In this document: positions 44,610-52,834 of the stretch, one piece after another
Layout of the letters: each line of letters opens with the position of its first letter
How positions within the stretch are numbered: the first letter of the stretch is position 1
Translations under genes and position numbers: made by a program
The notes under the pieces: model-generated
Told to the model about the DNA's origin: nothing
What the model saw: the letters and a program-made list of their open reading frames with translations, nothing else
The model's database searches: none
Assembly (NCBI GenBank): GCA_035293945.1
Contig: DATGLV010000033.1
Location: 1-64,000, forward strand
Length of the DNA stretch: 64,000 nucleotides
From: VAZQ01 sp035293945
GTDB lineage: Bacteria; Pseudomonadota; Alphaproteobacteria; Rhizobiales; Xanthobacteraceae
Reading direction: 5' to 3'

Positions 44610-45863
44610 TCAAATCTCCCCGGCAAGGGCTCGTCTGACCGCCGCATCTGCGATCGCGGCCACATCGCCGGCTCCGGTCGGAAAGTCCGCCGCGATCCAC
44701 ACGTCCTCAGCGGCGCGCAACGCCGCTCCGAGCGCCGGCCCCTTGCCGACACCACGCTTCACGAGGTCGGCGGCCTTGAGCGGAAAATCCGGAGGCGTCC
44801 AGCGTTCCGGCAGTCGCGCGAGATCATGCCAGTCGCAATCCGCAATACCGCCCGGCGACCGGCTGCACGCGAGCAGCACGCGGTCGAGGAAGCGGGTGCG
44901 GCCGAGGCGGTACAGCGCCGCCCGGCCATCCTGCTCAGCGGTTTCGGAACAAATGCGCCACCATCCATCCGCCATGGAGTGCAGCCGCTCGTACTCCGCA
45001 TTGGCGAGCCGCAAGCGCTCGCGCAGCCGCTCCGCGTCCTCGGGGATGAACAGCGCCAGCGCGCCCAGCCGACGCACCGGATCGGGAACGAGATCAAGCG
45101 CGTGCTCACTCGTAATCATGTTGCTCAGGCTTGCCAGGAGCGGCACGCCGCCCAGGACCGCGATGAGTAGTCCGCTCTCGCTCATGACCGTCAAAGCCGG
45201 GACCGGATCGGCGGCGGCGAGGAGCTTGAAGATTTCCGTCTTCACCCGCTCGCGTGACAGACGCTCCAGCCCGTCTCGGGCCGCGATCGCGGCCGCTAGG
45301 CCTGCCGCGTCGGGCGCACCATGGCCAAAAGCGGCATGGAAGCGGAAGAAGCGCAGAATACGAAGATAGTCCTCGGCGATGCGCGTTGCCGGATCGCCGA
45401 TGAAGCGTACGCGCCGCGCGGCGAGATCTTCGAGGCCTCCCACGTAGTCATGGATTGTTCCATCACGGGTGACGGAGAGCGCGTTCATCGTGAAGTCGCG
45501 CCGCTCGGCGTCGCGCCGCCAATCGCGCCCGAAGGCGACCTTGGCGCGCCGCCCGTCGGTCTCGACGTCCTCGCGCAGCGTGGTCACTTCGTGCGGGGAG
45601 CCCTCCGCCACCACCGTGATGGTGCCATGCTCGATGCCGGTCGGCACCGCCTTAAGACCCGCCGCCTCGGCGCGACGGATCACCTCGGCGGGCAGCGCCG
45701 TGGTGGCAATGTCGATATCCCCGACCGGCTCGCCGAGAAGCATGTTGCGCACGGCGCCGCCGACCACCCGCGCCTCTTCGCCCTCCCGGTCGAGCAACGC
45801 GAGCAGGTGGGCGAGCGCTCCTTCCTTGAGCCAATCGGCCTCGAGCCGTGGCGCCGCGCTCAT
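44610..45863 (-). CDS. CCA tRNA nucleotidyltransferase
   Basis: A 417-residue class II nucleotidyltransferase that adds or repairs the 3'-CCA end of tRNAs. VVGGAVRNMLLGEPVGDIDIAT contains the GGxVR loop and the metal-binding DxD, split as GGAVRN and GDIDIAT. RRDFTMNALSV and EDYLRILRFFRFHA are the next motifs. Without biochemical data, a poly(A) polymerase I activity cannot be excluded. The ATG (45863) overlaps the DUF6111 stop in an ATGA junction. Confidence 0.93.
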   Translation of the reverse strand: MSAAPRLEADWLKEGALAHLLALLDREGEEARVVGGAVRNMLLGEPVGDIDIATTALPAEVIRRAEAAGLKAVPTGIEHGTITVVAEGSPHEVTTLREDVETDGRRAKVAFGRDWRRDAERRDFTMNALSVTRDGTIHDYVGGLEDLAARRVRFIGDPATRIAEDYLRILRFFRFHAAFGHGAPDAAGLAAAIAARDGLERLSRERVKTEIFKLLAAADPVPALTVMSESGLLIAVLGGVPLLASLSNMITSEHALDLVPDPVRRLGALALFIPEDAERLRERLRLANAEYERLHSMADGWWRICSETAEQDGRAALYRLGRTRFLDRVLLACSRSPGGIADCDWHDLARLPERWTPPDFPLKAADLVKRGVGKGPALGAALRAAEDVWIAADFPTGAGDVAAIADAAVRRALAGEI

Positions 45864-46123
45864 TGCGCCTGTCCCGGGCTGATTTTGCCGTTCTCCAAAC
45901 GCGCCGGCAAATAGGTCGAGCCAGCCGGCGAGCCGCCAAGCTGGGCAATCGTCACAAACCCGGCGATCATCAAGCTCACGGCAGCAGCCAATAGCCAAGC
46001 CATGCGGGCGACCGACCAAGCGGGCGGGTCGAATATTCCGGTCCGGGTCGCCCACAAGAATCCCGCATAGGCCGCAAACGGAATCAAGAACAGCACCAAT
46101 TCGGTCAGGACCGGACGGATCAT
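45860..46123 (-). CDS. DUF6111 family small membrane protein
   Basis: An 87-residue protein with two hydrophobic helices (VLTELVLFLIPFAAYAGFLW, about 4-23; MAWLLAAAVSLMIAGFVTI, about 41-59) and a short soluble tail ending YLPARLENGKISPG. This matches DUF6111. Function unknown. It is coupled upstream to the Nudix gene (ATGA overlap) and downstream to the CCA gene. Confidence 0.85.
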   Translation of the reverse strand: MIRPVLTELVLFLIPFAAYAGFLWATRTGIFDPPAWSVARMAWLLAAAVSLMIAGFVTIAQLGGSPAGSTYLPARLENGKISPGQAQ

Positions 46124-46812
46124 GCGGGCAGTTCCCTTTCCGGCTTGGACCCTGGGCTGAGATAGATTCGTTCGTAGAGATTGCGCAGGATACCGGCCGT
46201 GACGCCCCAAATATAGCGCTCGCCGAAAGGCATCGCGTAGTAGCGGCGAATGACGCCCTTCCAGTCGCGGCTGTGCAGCGCGTGGTTTTGCGAATCCATC
46301 AGGAAGGCGAGCGGCACCTCGAAGGATTCGTCGACCTCCGACGGGTTGAGGACAAGCTGATGCGCCGGATCGACGCGGGCCACCGTGGGCAGGATGCGAA
46401 AACCGCTGAACGTCAGGAACAGATCGAGATATCCGATCGGGGCGACCAGCGCCCGGTCGAGCCCGATCTCCTCTTCTGCTTCGCGCAGCGCCGCAGCGGC
46501 GGGCGAGGCATCGTCCGGCTCGATCTTGCCGCCCGGGAACGCGATCTGCCCGGCATGATTGTCGAGTTTAGCGTTGCGCTGGGTCAACAGAACCGTCGGC
46601 TCGGCACGATCGACAATGCCGACCAGCACCGAAGCCGGTCGCGTAGCGGCAACGCCGGCACGCTCCCACAAGCCCGGATCGAGGTCGAGATCACCGCGTA
46701 CGGCCGGAACCGCCGCATCGTTCAGCGCTGCCGGCACCTCGAGCGTCAGCCGCGCGCGCACGCGCGCGAAAAAGTCGGCACTCCGGGCCGAGCTCGCGGC
46801 GAGCTCCTCCAT
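46120..46812 (-). CDS. Nudix CoA pyrophosphatase
   Basis: A 230-residue Nudix hydrolase of the NudL/YeaB CoA-diphosphatase type, which cleaves CoA to phosphopantetheine and 3',5'-ADP. LLTQRNAKLDNHAGQIAFPG is the CoA-binding signature (UPF0035), followed by the Nudix box GGKIEPDD...REAEEEIG. The frame continues upstream to 47262 only as a shadow. Its ATG overlaps the DUF1285 stop (TGATG). Confidence 0.93.
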   Translation of the reverse strand: MEELAASSARSADFFARVRARLTLEVPAALNDAAVPAVRGDLDLDPGLWERAGVAATRPASVLVGIVDRAEPTVLLTQRNAKLDNHAGQIAFPGGKIEPDDASPAAAALREAEEEIGLDRALVAPIGYLDLFLTFSGFRILPTVARVDPAHQLVLNPSEVDESFEVPLAFLMDSQNHALHSRDWKGVIRRYYAMPFGERYIWGVTAGILRNLYERIYLSPGSKPERELPA

Positions 46813-47408
46813 CAGTCGCGCTCCTGCGGGCCTGCAGCCGGCTGCATTGGAAAGAAGGCATCGCCGGAAGCAATGCCGAACACGCGCGATCCGCCGATCT
46901 CGCGCTCCTCGCCGCGCTCCACCAGATCGTAGGTGAGCGCCCGCGTGACCTTGGCCCACAGGCCTCGCCGCACATGCAGATACGGCTTGAGGCCGCCGGT
47001 CTCCACCTCGGGCTCGAATCGCAGCGCGTGGTCCGTCCCGCAGGCGACCCATTCGTCGACATTGGTGCGGAAATGGAGGATCGGCCCTTCGGCGCGGTCC
47101 TCTATTCGCAGCTCCACGGCCAGAAACGGCGCATCTTCGACCACGATCCCGCACTTTTCGGCCGGCGTCACCAGATAATACTTGTCGCCCTCCCGCCTGA
47201 GGACAGAGGCGAACAGCTTGACCAGCGCCGGCCGGCCGATGGGACTCTTGAGGTAGTACCACGTACCGTCAGCGGCAATCTTAAGGTCGAGGTCGCCGCA
47301 GAATGGCGGATTCCACAGATGGACCGGCGGCGCGCCCTTGGCCGCGCCTTTGCTCATTGCGCCCGCAACCGCATCGAGAGCGCGGCTGCCCTGCCCTTCC
47401 TTCGCCAT
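46812..47408 (-). CDS. DUF1285 protein
   Basis: A 198-residue DUF1285 protein, first gene of a minus-strand operon DUF1285 - Nudix - DUF6111 - CCA transferase with overlapping start/stop codons. Family segments are PPVHLWNPPFCGDLDLKI, DGTWYYLKSPIGRPALV and KYYLVTPAEKCGI. Function unknown. The start at ATG 47408 is more family-like than the extension to 47543. Confidence 0.88.
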   Translation of the reverse strand: MAKEGQGSRALDAVAGAMSKGAAKGAPPVHLWNPPFCGDLDLKIAADGTWYYLKSPIGRPALVKLFASVLRREGDKYYLVTPAEKCGIVVEDAPFLAVELRIEDRAEGPILHFRTNVDEWVACGTDHALRFEPEVETGGLKPYLHVRRGLWAKVTRALTYDLVERGEEREIGGSRVFGIASGDAFFPMQPAAGPQERD

Positions 47409-48014
47409 GGTTTCCCGTAATCGTCCTTGCCATTCGGCAGGCGGCTCCGCCAGGGGGACTCGTGTGTCGCAAAGCTGGCCCTCAATCGGAAAGGTGAACC
47501 CCACCTGACGAGAATTGAACCCCAAATGAGGATTGAATACCAAGTTTCAACGCTAAGCTAACCTCCAGGATTTGTGCGCAAGTTTCTGCTCAGCGCTTGA
47601 GATTGCGGCCCCGTGGTGGCGTGTGCCAGACGGACCAAGTGCCCCGTTTCCGAACGCAGGGACTTCAGATCGGCAGCCAGATGCATGGCGGGATTGCGAG
47701 CCAGCGGCATCGTCGCCGCCGCAGAATCGCGTATTCTGCACACCGGGAGCCGACCGAGAGTGGCCGATCGAGCTACGAATTCTTACGGAAAGATATCCTT
47801 GCGTAACGCGCTTATTGCTGGATGTCTTCATGTCATTTGGAGTCAAAGTGTCATATTGATAACGCCGCCTTGATGCGGATCAGGATTGCTCATTGCGTTG
47901 ACAAGGCCGAGAATGACCTAAGCCAAGCAGCTCAAGCAGTTAATGTGAACGTTGAGATTGAACGCTTAGATGCTCCCAGAATTGAAACGGTGAAACGGCA
48001 GGAGAAGGACTCAG
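47409..48014. other. 606-base divergent intergenic region
   Basis: It separates the DUF1285 operon (-) from the MoxR operon (+) and is more AT-rich than its neighbours. It must contain both promoters. I see no tRNA, small RNA signature or convincing reading frame. A perfect 7-bp inverted repeat, GCAGAAT-N5-ATTCTGC, lies at 47721-47739. GGAGAAGG at 48000-48007 is a good ribosome site for the moxR ATG. Confidence 0.5.
47721..47739. promoter_or_regulatory. Perfect inverted repeat, possible operator
   Basis: GCAGAAT (47721-47727), spacer CGCGT, ATTCTGC (47733-47739). Such 7-5-7 symmetry suits a dimeric repressor. It lies about 310 bases upstream of the DUF1285 start and 276 upstream of moxR. No known regulator consensus fits that I recognise. 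Confidence 0.3.
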
Positions 48015-49028
48015 ATGGCGGTAGCCGGCGGAGAAGTGCTCGAGAAGCTCGACGACATGATCGTGCGCCAGGCGGAAGCAACCGGCGCGCAGGTGGCCGC
48101 CGCCAAGGATGCCATCGGCAAGGTGATCTTCGGGCAGGAGCGCGTGGTCGAGCAGGCCCTGATCACCGTCCTGTGCGGCGGCCACGCATTGCTGATCGGA
48201 TTGCCCGGTCTCGCCAAGACCAAGCTTATCGAGACCATGGGCACGGTGCTCGGGCTCGAGGCGCGGCGCATCCAGTTCACGCCTGACCTCATGCCGTCCG
48301 ACATCGTCGGCAGCGAGGTGCTGGACGAGGCGGTCGGCGGCAAGCAGCGCAGCTTCCGCTTCATTCCAGGACCGATCTTCGCCCAGCTCCTGATGGCCGA
48401 CGAGATCAATCGTGCGAGCCCGCGCACCCAGTCGGCGCTGCTGCAGGCGATGCAAGAGCAGCACGTGACGGTCGCCGGCAACCGTCACGACGTGCCGCAT
48501 CCGTTTCATGTGCTGGCGACGCAGAACCCGATCGAGCAGGAAGGCACCTACCCGCTGCCGGAGGCGCAGCTCGATCGGTTCCTGATGCAGATCGATGTCG
48601 GCTATCCGGACCACGCCGCCGAACGCAAGATCATCTTCGACACGACCGGCACCGAGGAGAGCAAGCCGCGTCAGACCATGACCGCGGAAGAGCTCATCGC
48701 CGCGCAGCGCCTCGTGCGCCGCCTCCCGGTCGGCGAATCGGTGGTCGAGGCAATCCTCAATCTGGTGCGTTCGGCGCGTCCGGGCGCGGACACGGGCGAG
48801 CTCGGCAAGCTGATCGCCTGGGGGCCGAGCCCGCGTGCGAGCCAGGCCTTGATGCTGGTGGTGCGCGCCAAGGCGCTCATCGACGGCCGGCTGTCGCCCT
48901 CGATCGACGACGTGATGGAGATGGCCGAGCCGATCCTCAAGCACCGCATGGCGGTGACGTTTGCGGCGCGCGCCGACGGCGAGGGCGTCGAAGGCGTGAT
49001 CGCCAAGCTCAAGTCGCGCGTCGGTTAG
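48015..49028 (+). CDS. MoxR family AAA+ ATPase
   Basis: A 337-residue MoxR ATPase, a chaperone-like AAA+ protein that works with a VWA or DUF58 partner. Walker A is GLPGLAKTK; Walker B is LLMADEINRASPRTQSAL, with QNPIEQEGTYPLPEAQLDRF as the sensor and MoxR signature. It heads a tightly spaced operon with DUF58 (4-base gap), the DUF4159 protein and a large membrane protein. Confidence 0.96.
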   Translation: MAVAGGEVLEKLDDMIVRQAEATGAQVAAAKDAIGKVIFGQERVVEQALITVLCGGHALLIGLPGLAKTKLIETMGTVLGLEARRIQFTPDLMPSDIVGSEVLDEAVGGKQRSFRFIPGPIFAQLLMADEINRASPRTQSALLQAMQEQHVTVAGNRHDVPHPFHVLATQNPIEQEGTYPLPEAQLDRFLMQIDVGYPDHAAERKIIFDTTGTEESKPRQTMTAEELIAAQRLVRRLPVGESVVEAILNLVRSARPGADTGELGKLIAWGPSPRASQALMLVVRAKALIDGRLSPSIDDVMEMAEPILKHRMAVTFAARADGEGVEGVIAKLKSRVG

Positions 49029-49032
49029 GCTG

Positions 49033-49989
49033 ATGGCACCTCGACGCGCGGCGGGGCACGAGATCAAGGCGACGCAGCGGGCCGGTGGAGAGGCCCGCAC
49101 CCTGGCTGAATCGATGCCGCGGCTCATTCTCGAGGCGCGGCGCATTGCGGCGACCGTCATTCACGGACTGCACGGCCGCCGACGGGCGGGGCCAGGCGAG
49201 AATTTCTGGCAATATCGACGCTTCCTTTCCGGCGAGCCGGCCCGCCGCGTCGACTGGCGTCGCTCCGCCCGCGACGACCATCTCTATGTGCGCGAGCAGG
49301 AATGGGAAGCGGCCCACACTGTGTGGATCTGGGCGGACCGGTCGCCCTCCATGGTGTTCACCTCGCAGCTGGCGCAGGAATCGAAGCTCGACCGAACGCT
49401 CGTGATCGCCTTCGCGCTGGCCGAGGTGCTGGTGCAGGCCGGCGAGCGGGTGGGCATCCCGGGCCTGATGCGGCCGACCGGCAGCCGCAACGTTCTCGAC
49501 AAGATGGCCAATGCGATTGTGCACGATGTGACCGAGCGGACGAGCCTGCCGCCCTCCTTCGCTCCTTCCGGATTGGCCGAGATCGTTGTCCTGTCCGACT
49601 TCTGGAGCCCGATGGTCGAGGTCAAGCGCACGCTCTCACAGCTCTCCGCGACCGGCGCACATGGCCACGTGCTCCAGGTTGTCGATCCGGCCGAGGAAAC
49701 CTTTCCGTATTCCGGCCGGATCGAGTTCGTCGAGCCGGAAGGCGCCGGCGAGGTGACGGTCGGACGCGCCGAGGCCTGGAAGACCGACTACGAGGCGCGC
49801 ATCGCGCGCCATCGCGCTGAGATCCGCGCCGAGACCGACCGGCTGGGTTGGAGCTTCGCCATCCATCGCACCGATCACACCGCCACCGAGATCCTGCTCG
49901 CCTTGCACGCCCGCATGGGGGCGCCGCCCCCTGGGGCGGCGGTGAGCGGCCGTCTCAGCACCCCGACCTATTCCGGGAGACATGCATGA
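49033..49989 (+). CDS. DUF58 domain protein
   Basis: A 318-residue soluble protein. The DUF58 core is seen in RRAGPGENFWQYRRFLSGEP and RRVDWRRSARDDHLYVREQE, followed by a VWA-like fold (HTVWIWADRSPSMVF carries an altered MIDAS, DRSPS). DUF58 proteins partner MoxR ATPases; the exact cargo is unknown. It overlaps the start of the next gene in an ATGA junction. Confidence 0.94.
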   Translation: MAPRRAAGHEIKATQRAGGEARTLAESMPRLILEARRIAATVIHGLHGRRRAGPGENFWQYRRFLSGEPARRVDWRRSARDDHLYVREQEWEAAHTVWIWADRSPSMVFTSQLAQESKLDRTLVIAFALAEVLVQAGERVGIPGLMRPTGSRNVLDKMANAIVHDVTERTSLPPSFAPSGLAEIVVLSDFWSPMVEVKRTLSQLSATGAHGHVLQVVDPAEETFPYSGRIEFVEPEGAGEVTVGRAEAWKTDYEARIARHRAEIRAETDRLGWSFAIHRTDHTATEILLALHARMGAPPPGAAVSGRLSTPTYSGRHA

Positions 49990-52799
49990 TCGGACTGCCG
50001 CTTGCCTTCGCAGAACCACTGGTTCTGCTCGGCCTGCTCAGCCTGCCGATTCTCTGGTGGATCCTGCGGCTCATTCCGCCGCAGCCGCGCCGGATCAATT
50101 TCCCTCCGACACGGCTTCTGTTCGACCTCACCCCCAGGGAAGAGACACCGCGGCGCACCCCGTGGTGGCTCACCCTGCTCCGCCTCACGCTCGCAGCGCT
50201 GGTGATCATCGCTGCCGCCGGACCGCTCTGGCGTCCGCCGCTCGAGGCCGCGAGCTCCAAGGCGCCACTAGCGCTGATTATCGATGACGGCTATCCGGCG
50301 GCCGGAACCTGGGATGCGCGCATGCGCACCGCCGACGATCTGTTAGGACGCGCAGAGACCGACGATCGCGGGGTCGCGCTGATCCGCCTGTCGGAACCCA
50401 CCCGCGACATTTCGCTTGAAACCGCGGCAGCTGCGCGCGTGCGCCTGAGCCAGATGCGGCCGCAGCCCTACGCCATCGAGCGCGCGGATGCGCTCCCCTC
50501 GCTCGGACGCTTCCTCGACGCGGCGCCGAGTGCTGAGATAATCTGGTTGTCCGATGGCGTGGATCTGGGTGGCGGCAAGGATTTCGTCGCCGCGTTGGGA
50601 CGGCTCGCCGGCAACCGACAGGTTACCGTTGTTGCCGGCGGGCTTCCGCCCGCCCATGCGCTCAGCTCGGCGGACAACACTGCGGGGGCCCTGACCGTGA
50701 AGGTGCTGCGGTCGGCGACCGGCAGCGCGGAGAGCGGGACCGTGCGCGGCCTTGATCTGAAAGGCCTGCCGCTCGGCGACGCCCCGTTCACTTTCGGCGC
50801 CGGAGACACCGAGACCGAGGCCGACCTCAATCTGCCGGTCGAGATCCGCAATGACATCGCGCGGCTCGAGATCAGCACCGAGCATTCCGCCGGTGCCGTG
50901 CAGCTCCTCGACAAGCGCTGGCGGCGGCGCAGCGTCGGCGTCCTCACCGGCTCAACCGCCGACACCGCCCAGCCTCTGCTCTCCGCCACTTATTACCTCT
51001 CGCGTGCCTTGGCGCCGTTTGCCGACGTGCGTATCAGCGACAAGGGCTCGGTTGCCCAGGCGGTGGACCAATTCCTCGAGCAGCGCCTGCCGATGATGAT
51101 CTTGGCCGATGTTGGCAATCTCACCGAGGTGCACGATCAGCTGGCCCGCTGGGTCGAGGACGGCGGCGTTCTGGTACGGTTCGCGGGGCCGCGGCTCGCG
51201 GCGAGCGACGACGACCTGGTACCGGTGCGGCTGCGGCGCGGCGGCCGTATCCTCGGCGGCAGCCTGTCCTGGGAGCAGCCGCAGGCGCTCGGCGCCTTTC
51301 CTGGCGACGGCCCGTTCTTCGACATGATGGTGCCGACCGACGTCACCGTTAACCGCCAGGTTCTGGCGGAGCCCGATGCGACGCTGAGCGACCACACCTG
51401 GGCGACGCTCGCTGACGGGACCCCGCTTGTCACCGCCGAGCGTCGTGGCAAGGGTCTGATCGTCCTCTTCCATGTCACCGCCGACACACGCTGGTCGGAT
51501 TTGCCGCTGTCGGGCAGCTTCGTCGAAATGCTCAAGCGCATCGTCGCGCAGGCCGGCACCACCGCCAGCGCCGACGCCAGCGCAACCGGCTCCCGGGAAT
51601 CCCAAGAGGTGATACCGCCGAGCCACATTCTCGACGGCTTCGGCGTGTTCGTGCCGCCGCCGCCGAGTGCCCGCCCGGTGCCGTCGGGGTTCTCCGGCCG
51701 CGCCACCCCCGAACATCCACCAGGCTTCTATGGTCCACCCGAAGGATTGTTGGCCGTGAACACGCTTGCACCCGCCGACCAGCTTCTCCCCCTCGACTTC
51801 TCGGCCCTGCACGGGCGCGTGGAGGATTACCGGGTGGGCGAGCCGCAGGACCTGCGTGGGCCGGTCCTGCTCGCGGCCTTGGGCCTGCTCGCACTCGACG
51901 CCGTGGTCGTTTTCCTGCTCGCCGGCGGCATCCGGCAAATGATGCGTCGGCGGTCGCGGGTCGCGGCCGCGATCGCGGCCTTCGCGATCGCCGGCTCGGC
52001 GCTCTTTGCTGCCCCGCCGGCGCGCGCGCAGACCGGCGCCGACATCGGTTGGAAGGCGGCCTTGGAGACGCGTCTCGCCTACATCATCACCGGCAACGAG
52101 GAGGTCGACCGGATCAGCAAGGCCGGGCTCCAGGGGCTGACGCTGTTCCTGGCGCAGCGGACCGCGCTCGAGGCCGCCGAGCCCACCGGGCTTGATCCAG
52201 CGCGTGATGAGCTCGCCTTTTATCCGCTGATTTATTGGCCGATCGTGCCGAGCGCCCCCAAGCCATCGGCCGAGGCTCTGCAGCGCATCGACGCTTATAT
52301 GAAGCAGGGCGGCACCGTCCTGTTCGACACGCGCGATGCGATCGAGGCTCCGCCCGGTCCCGGCGGAGCTGCGCGCGGACCCGGGATGCTGGCGTTGCGC
52401 GGCATTCTCTCCTCGCTGGACATTCCCGAGCTTGAGCCGGTCAGCTCCGATCACGTGCTGACCAAGACTTTCTATCTCCTCAAGGACTTCCCGGGTCGCT
52501 TCTCGACCGGCCAGCTCTGGGTCGAGGCGTTGCCGGCGGAGGCCGACGAGGCTGAATCGAACCGCCCGGCGCGCGCCGGCGACGGCGTGTCCTCGATCAT
52601 CATCACCTCGAATGATCTGGCCGGTGCCTGGGCGATGCGGCCGGACGGCCAGGCGATGCTGCCGCTCGTCGCCAACGAGCCGCGGCAGCGCGAGTTCGCC
52701 TTCCGGGCGGGCGTCAATATCGTGATGTACACGCTGACCGGCAATTATAAGGCCGACCAGGTTCATGTTCCGGCGCTGCTGGAACGGCTGGGACAATAG
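49986..52799 (+). CDS. BatA-N/DUF4159 membrane protein
   Basis: A 937-residue inner-membrane protein. Its N-terminus has the double-helix anchor typical of the BatA N-terminal domain (LPLAFAEPLVLLGLLSLPIL and LTLLRLTLAALVIIAAAGPL). A VWA-like region follows, with LALIIDDGYPAAG. Another pair of helices is at about 625-680, and the rest is a periplasmic DUF4159 domain (GADIGWKAALETRLAYIITGN onward). It probably sits in a complex with the MoxR/DUF58 pair and the next gene. Confidence 0.92.
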   Translation: MIGLPLAFAEPLVLLGLLSLPILWWILRLIPPQPRRINFPPTRLLFDLTPREETPRRTPWWLTLLRLTLAALVIIAAAGPLWRPPLEAASSKAPLALIIDDGYPAAGTWDARMRTADDLLGRAETDDRGVALIRLSEPTRDISLETAAAARVRLSQMRPQPYAIERADALPSLGRFLDAAPSAEIIWLSDGVDLGGGKDFVAALGRLAGNRQVTVVAGGLPPAHALSSADNTAGALTVKVLRSATGSAESGTVRGLDLKGLPLGDAPFTFGAGDTETEADLNLPVEIRNDIARLEISTEHSAGAVQLLDKRWRRRSVGVLTGSTADTAQPLLSATYYLSRALAPFADVRISDKGSVAQAVDQFLEQRLPMMILADVGNLTEVHDQLARWVEDGGVLVRFAGPRLAASDDDLVPVRLRRGGRILGGSLSWEQPQALGAFPGDGPFFDMMVPTDVTVNRQVLAEPDATLSDHTWATLADGTPLVTAERRGKGLIVLFHVTADTRWSDLPLSGSFVEMLKRIVAQAGTTASADASATGSRESQEVIPPSHILDGFGVFVPPPPSARPVPSGFSGRATPEHPPGFYGPPEGLLAVNTLAPADQLLPLDFSALHGRVEDYRVGEPQDLRGPVLLAALGLLALDAVVVFLLAGGIRQMMRRRSRVAAAIAAFAIAGSALFAAPPARAQTGADIGWKAALETRLAYIITGNEEVDRISKAGLQGLTLFLAQRTALEAAEPTGLDPARDELAFYPLIYWPIVPSAPKPSAEALQRIDAYMKQGGTVLFDTRDAIEAPPGPGGAARGPGMLALRGILSSLDIPELEPVSSDHVLTKTFYLLKDFPGRFSTGQLWVEALPAEADEAESNRPARAGDGVSSIIITSNDLAGAWAMRPDGQAMLPLVANEPRQREFAFRAGVNIVMYTLTGNYKADQVHVPALLERLGQ

Positions 52800-52834
52800 G
52801 TGACGGAACCGGACGGCAACTGAATGAGGACTCA

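Noticed and set aside
46120..47262. 380-residue fused Nudix protein
   Set aside because: The N-terminal 150 residues overlap the DUF1285 gene in another frame and are low-complexity Arg/Gly.
47822..48286. Reading frame entering moxR
   Set aside because: The part beyond 48015 is an alternative frame of moxR; the first part shows no conserved features.
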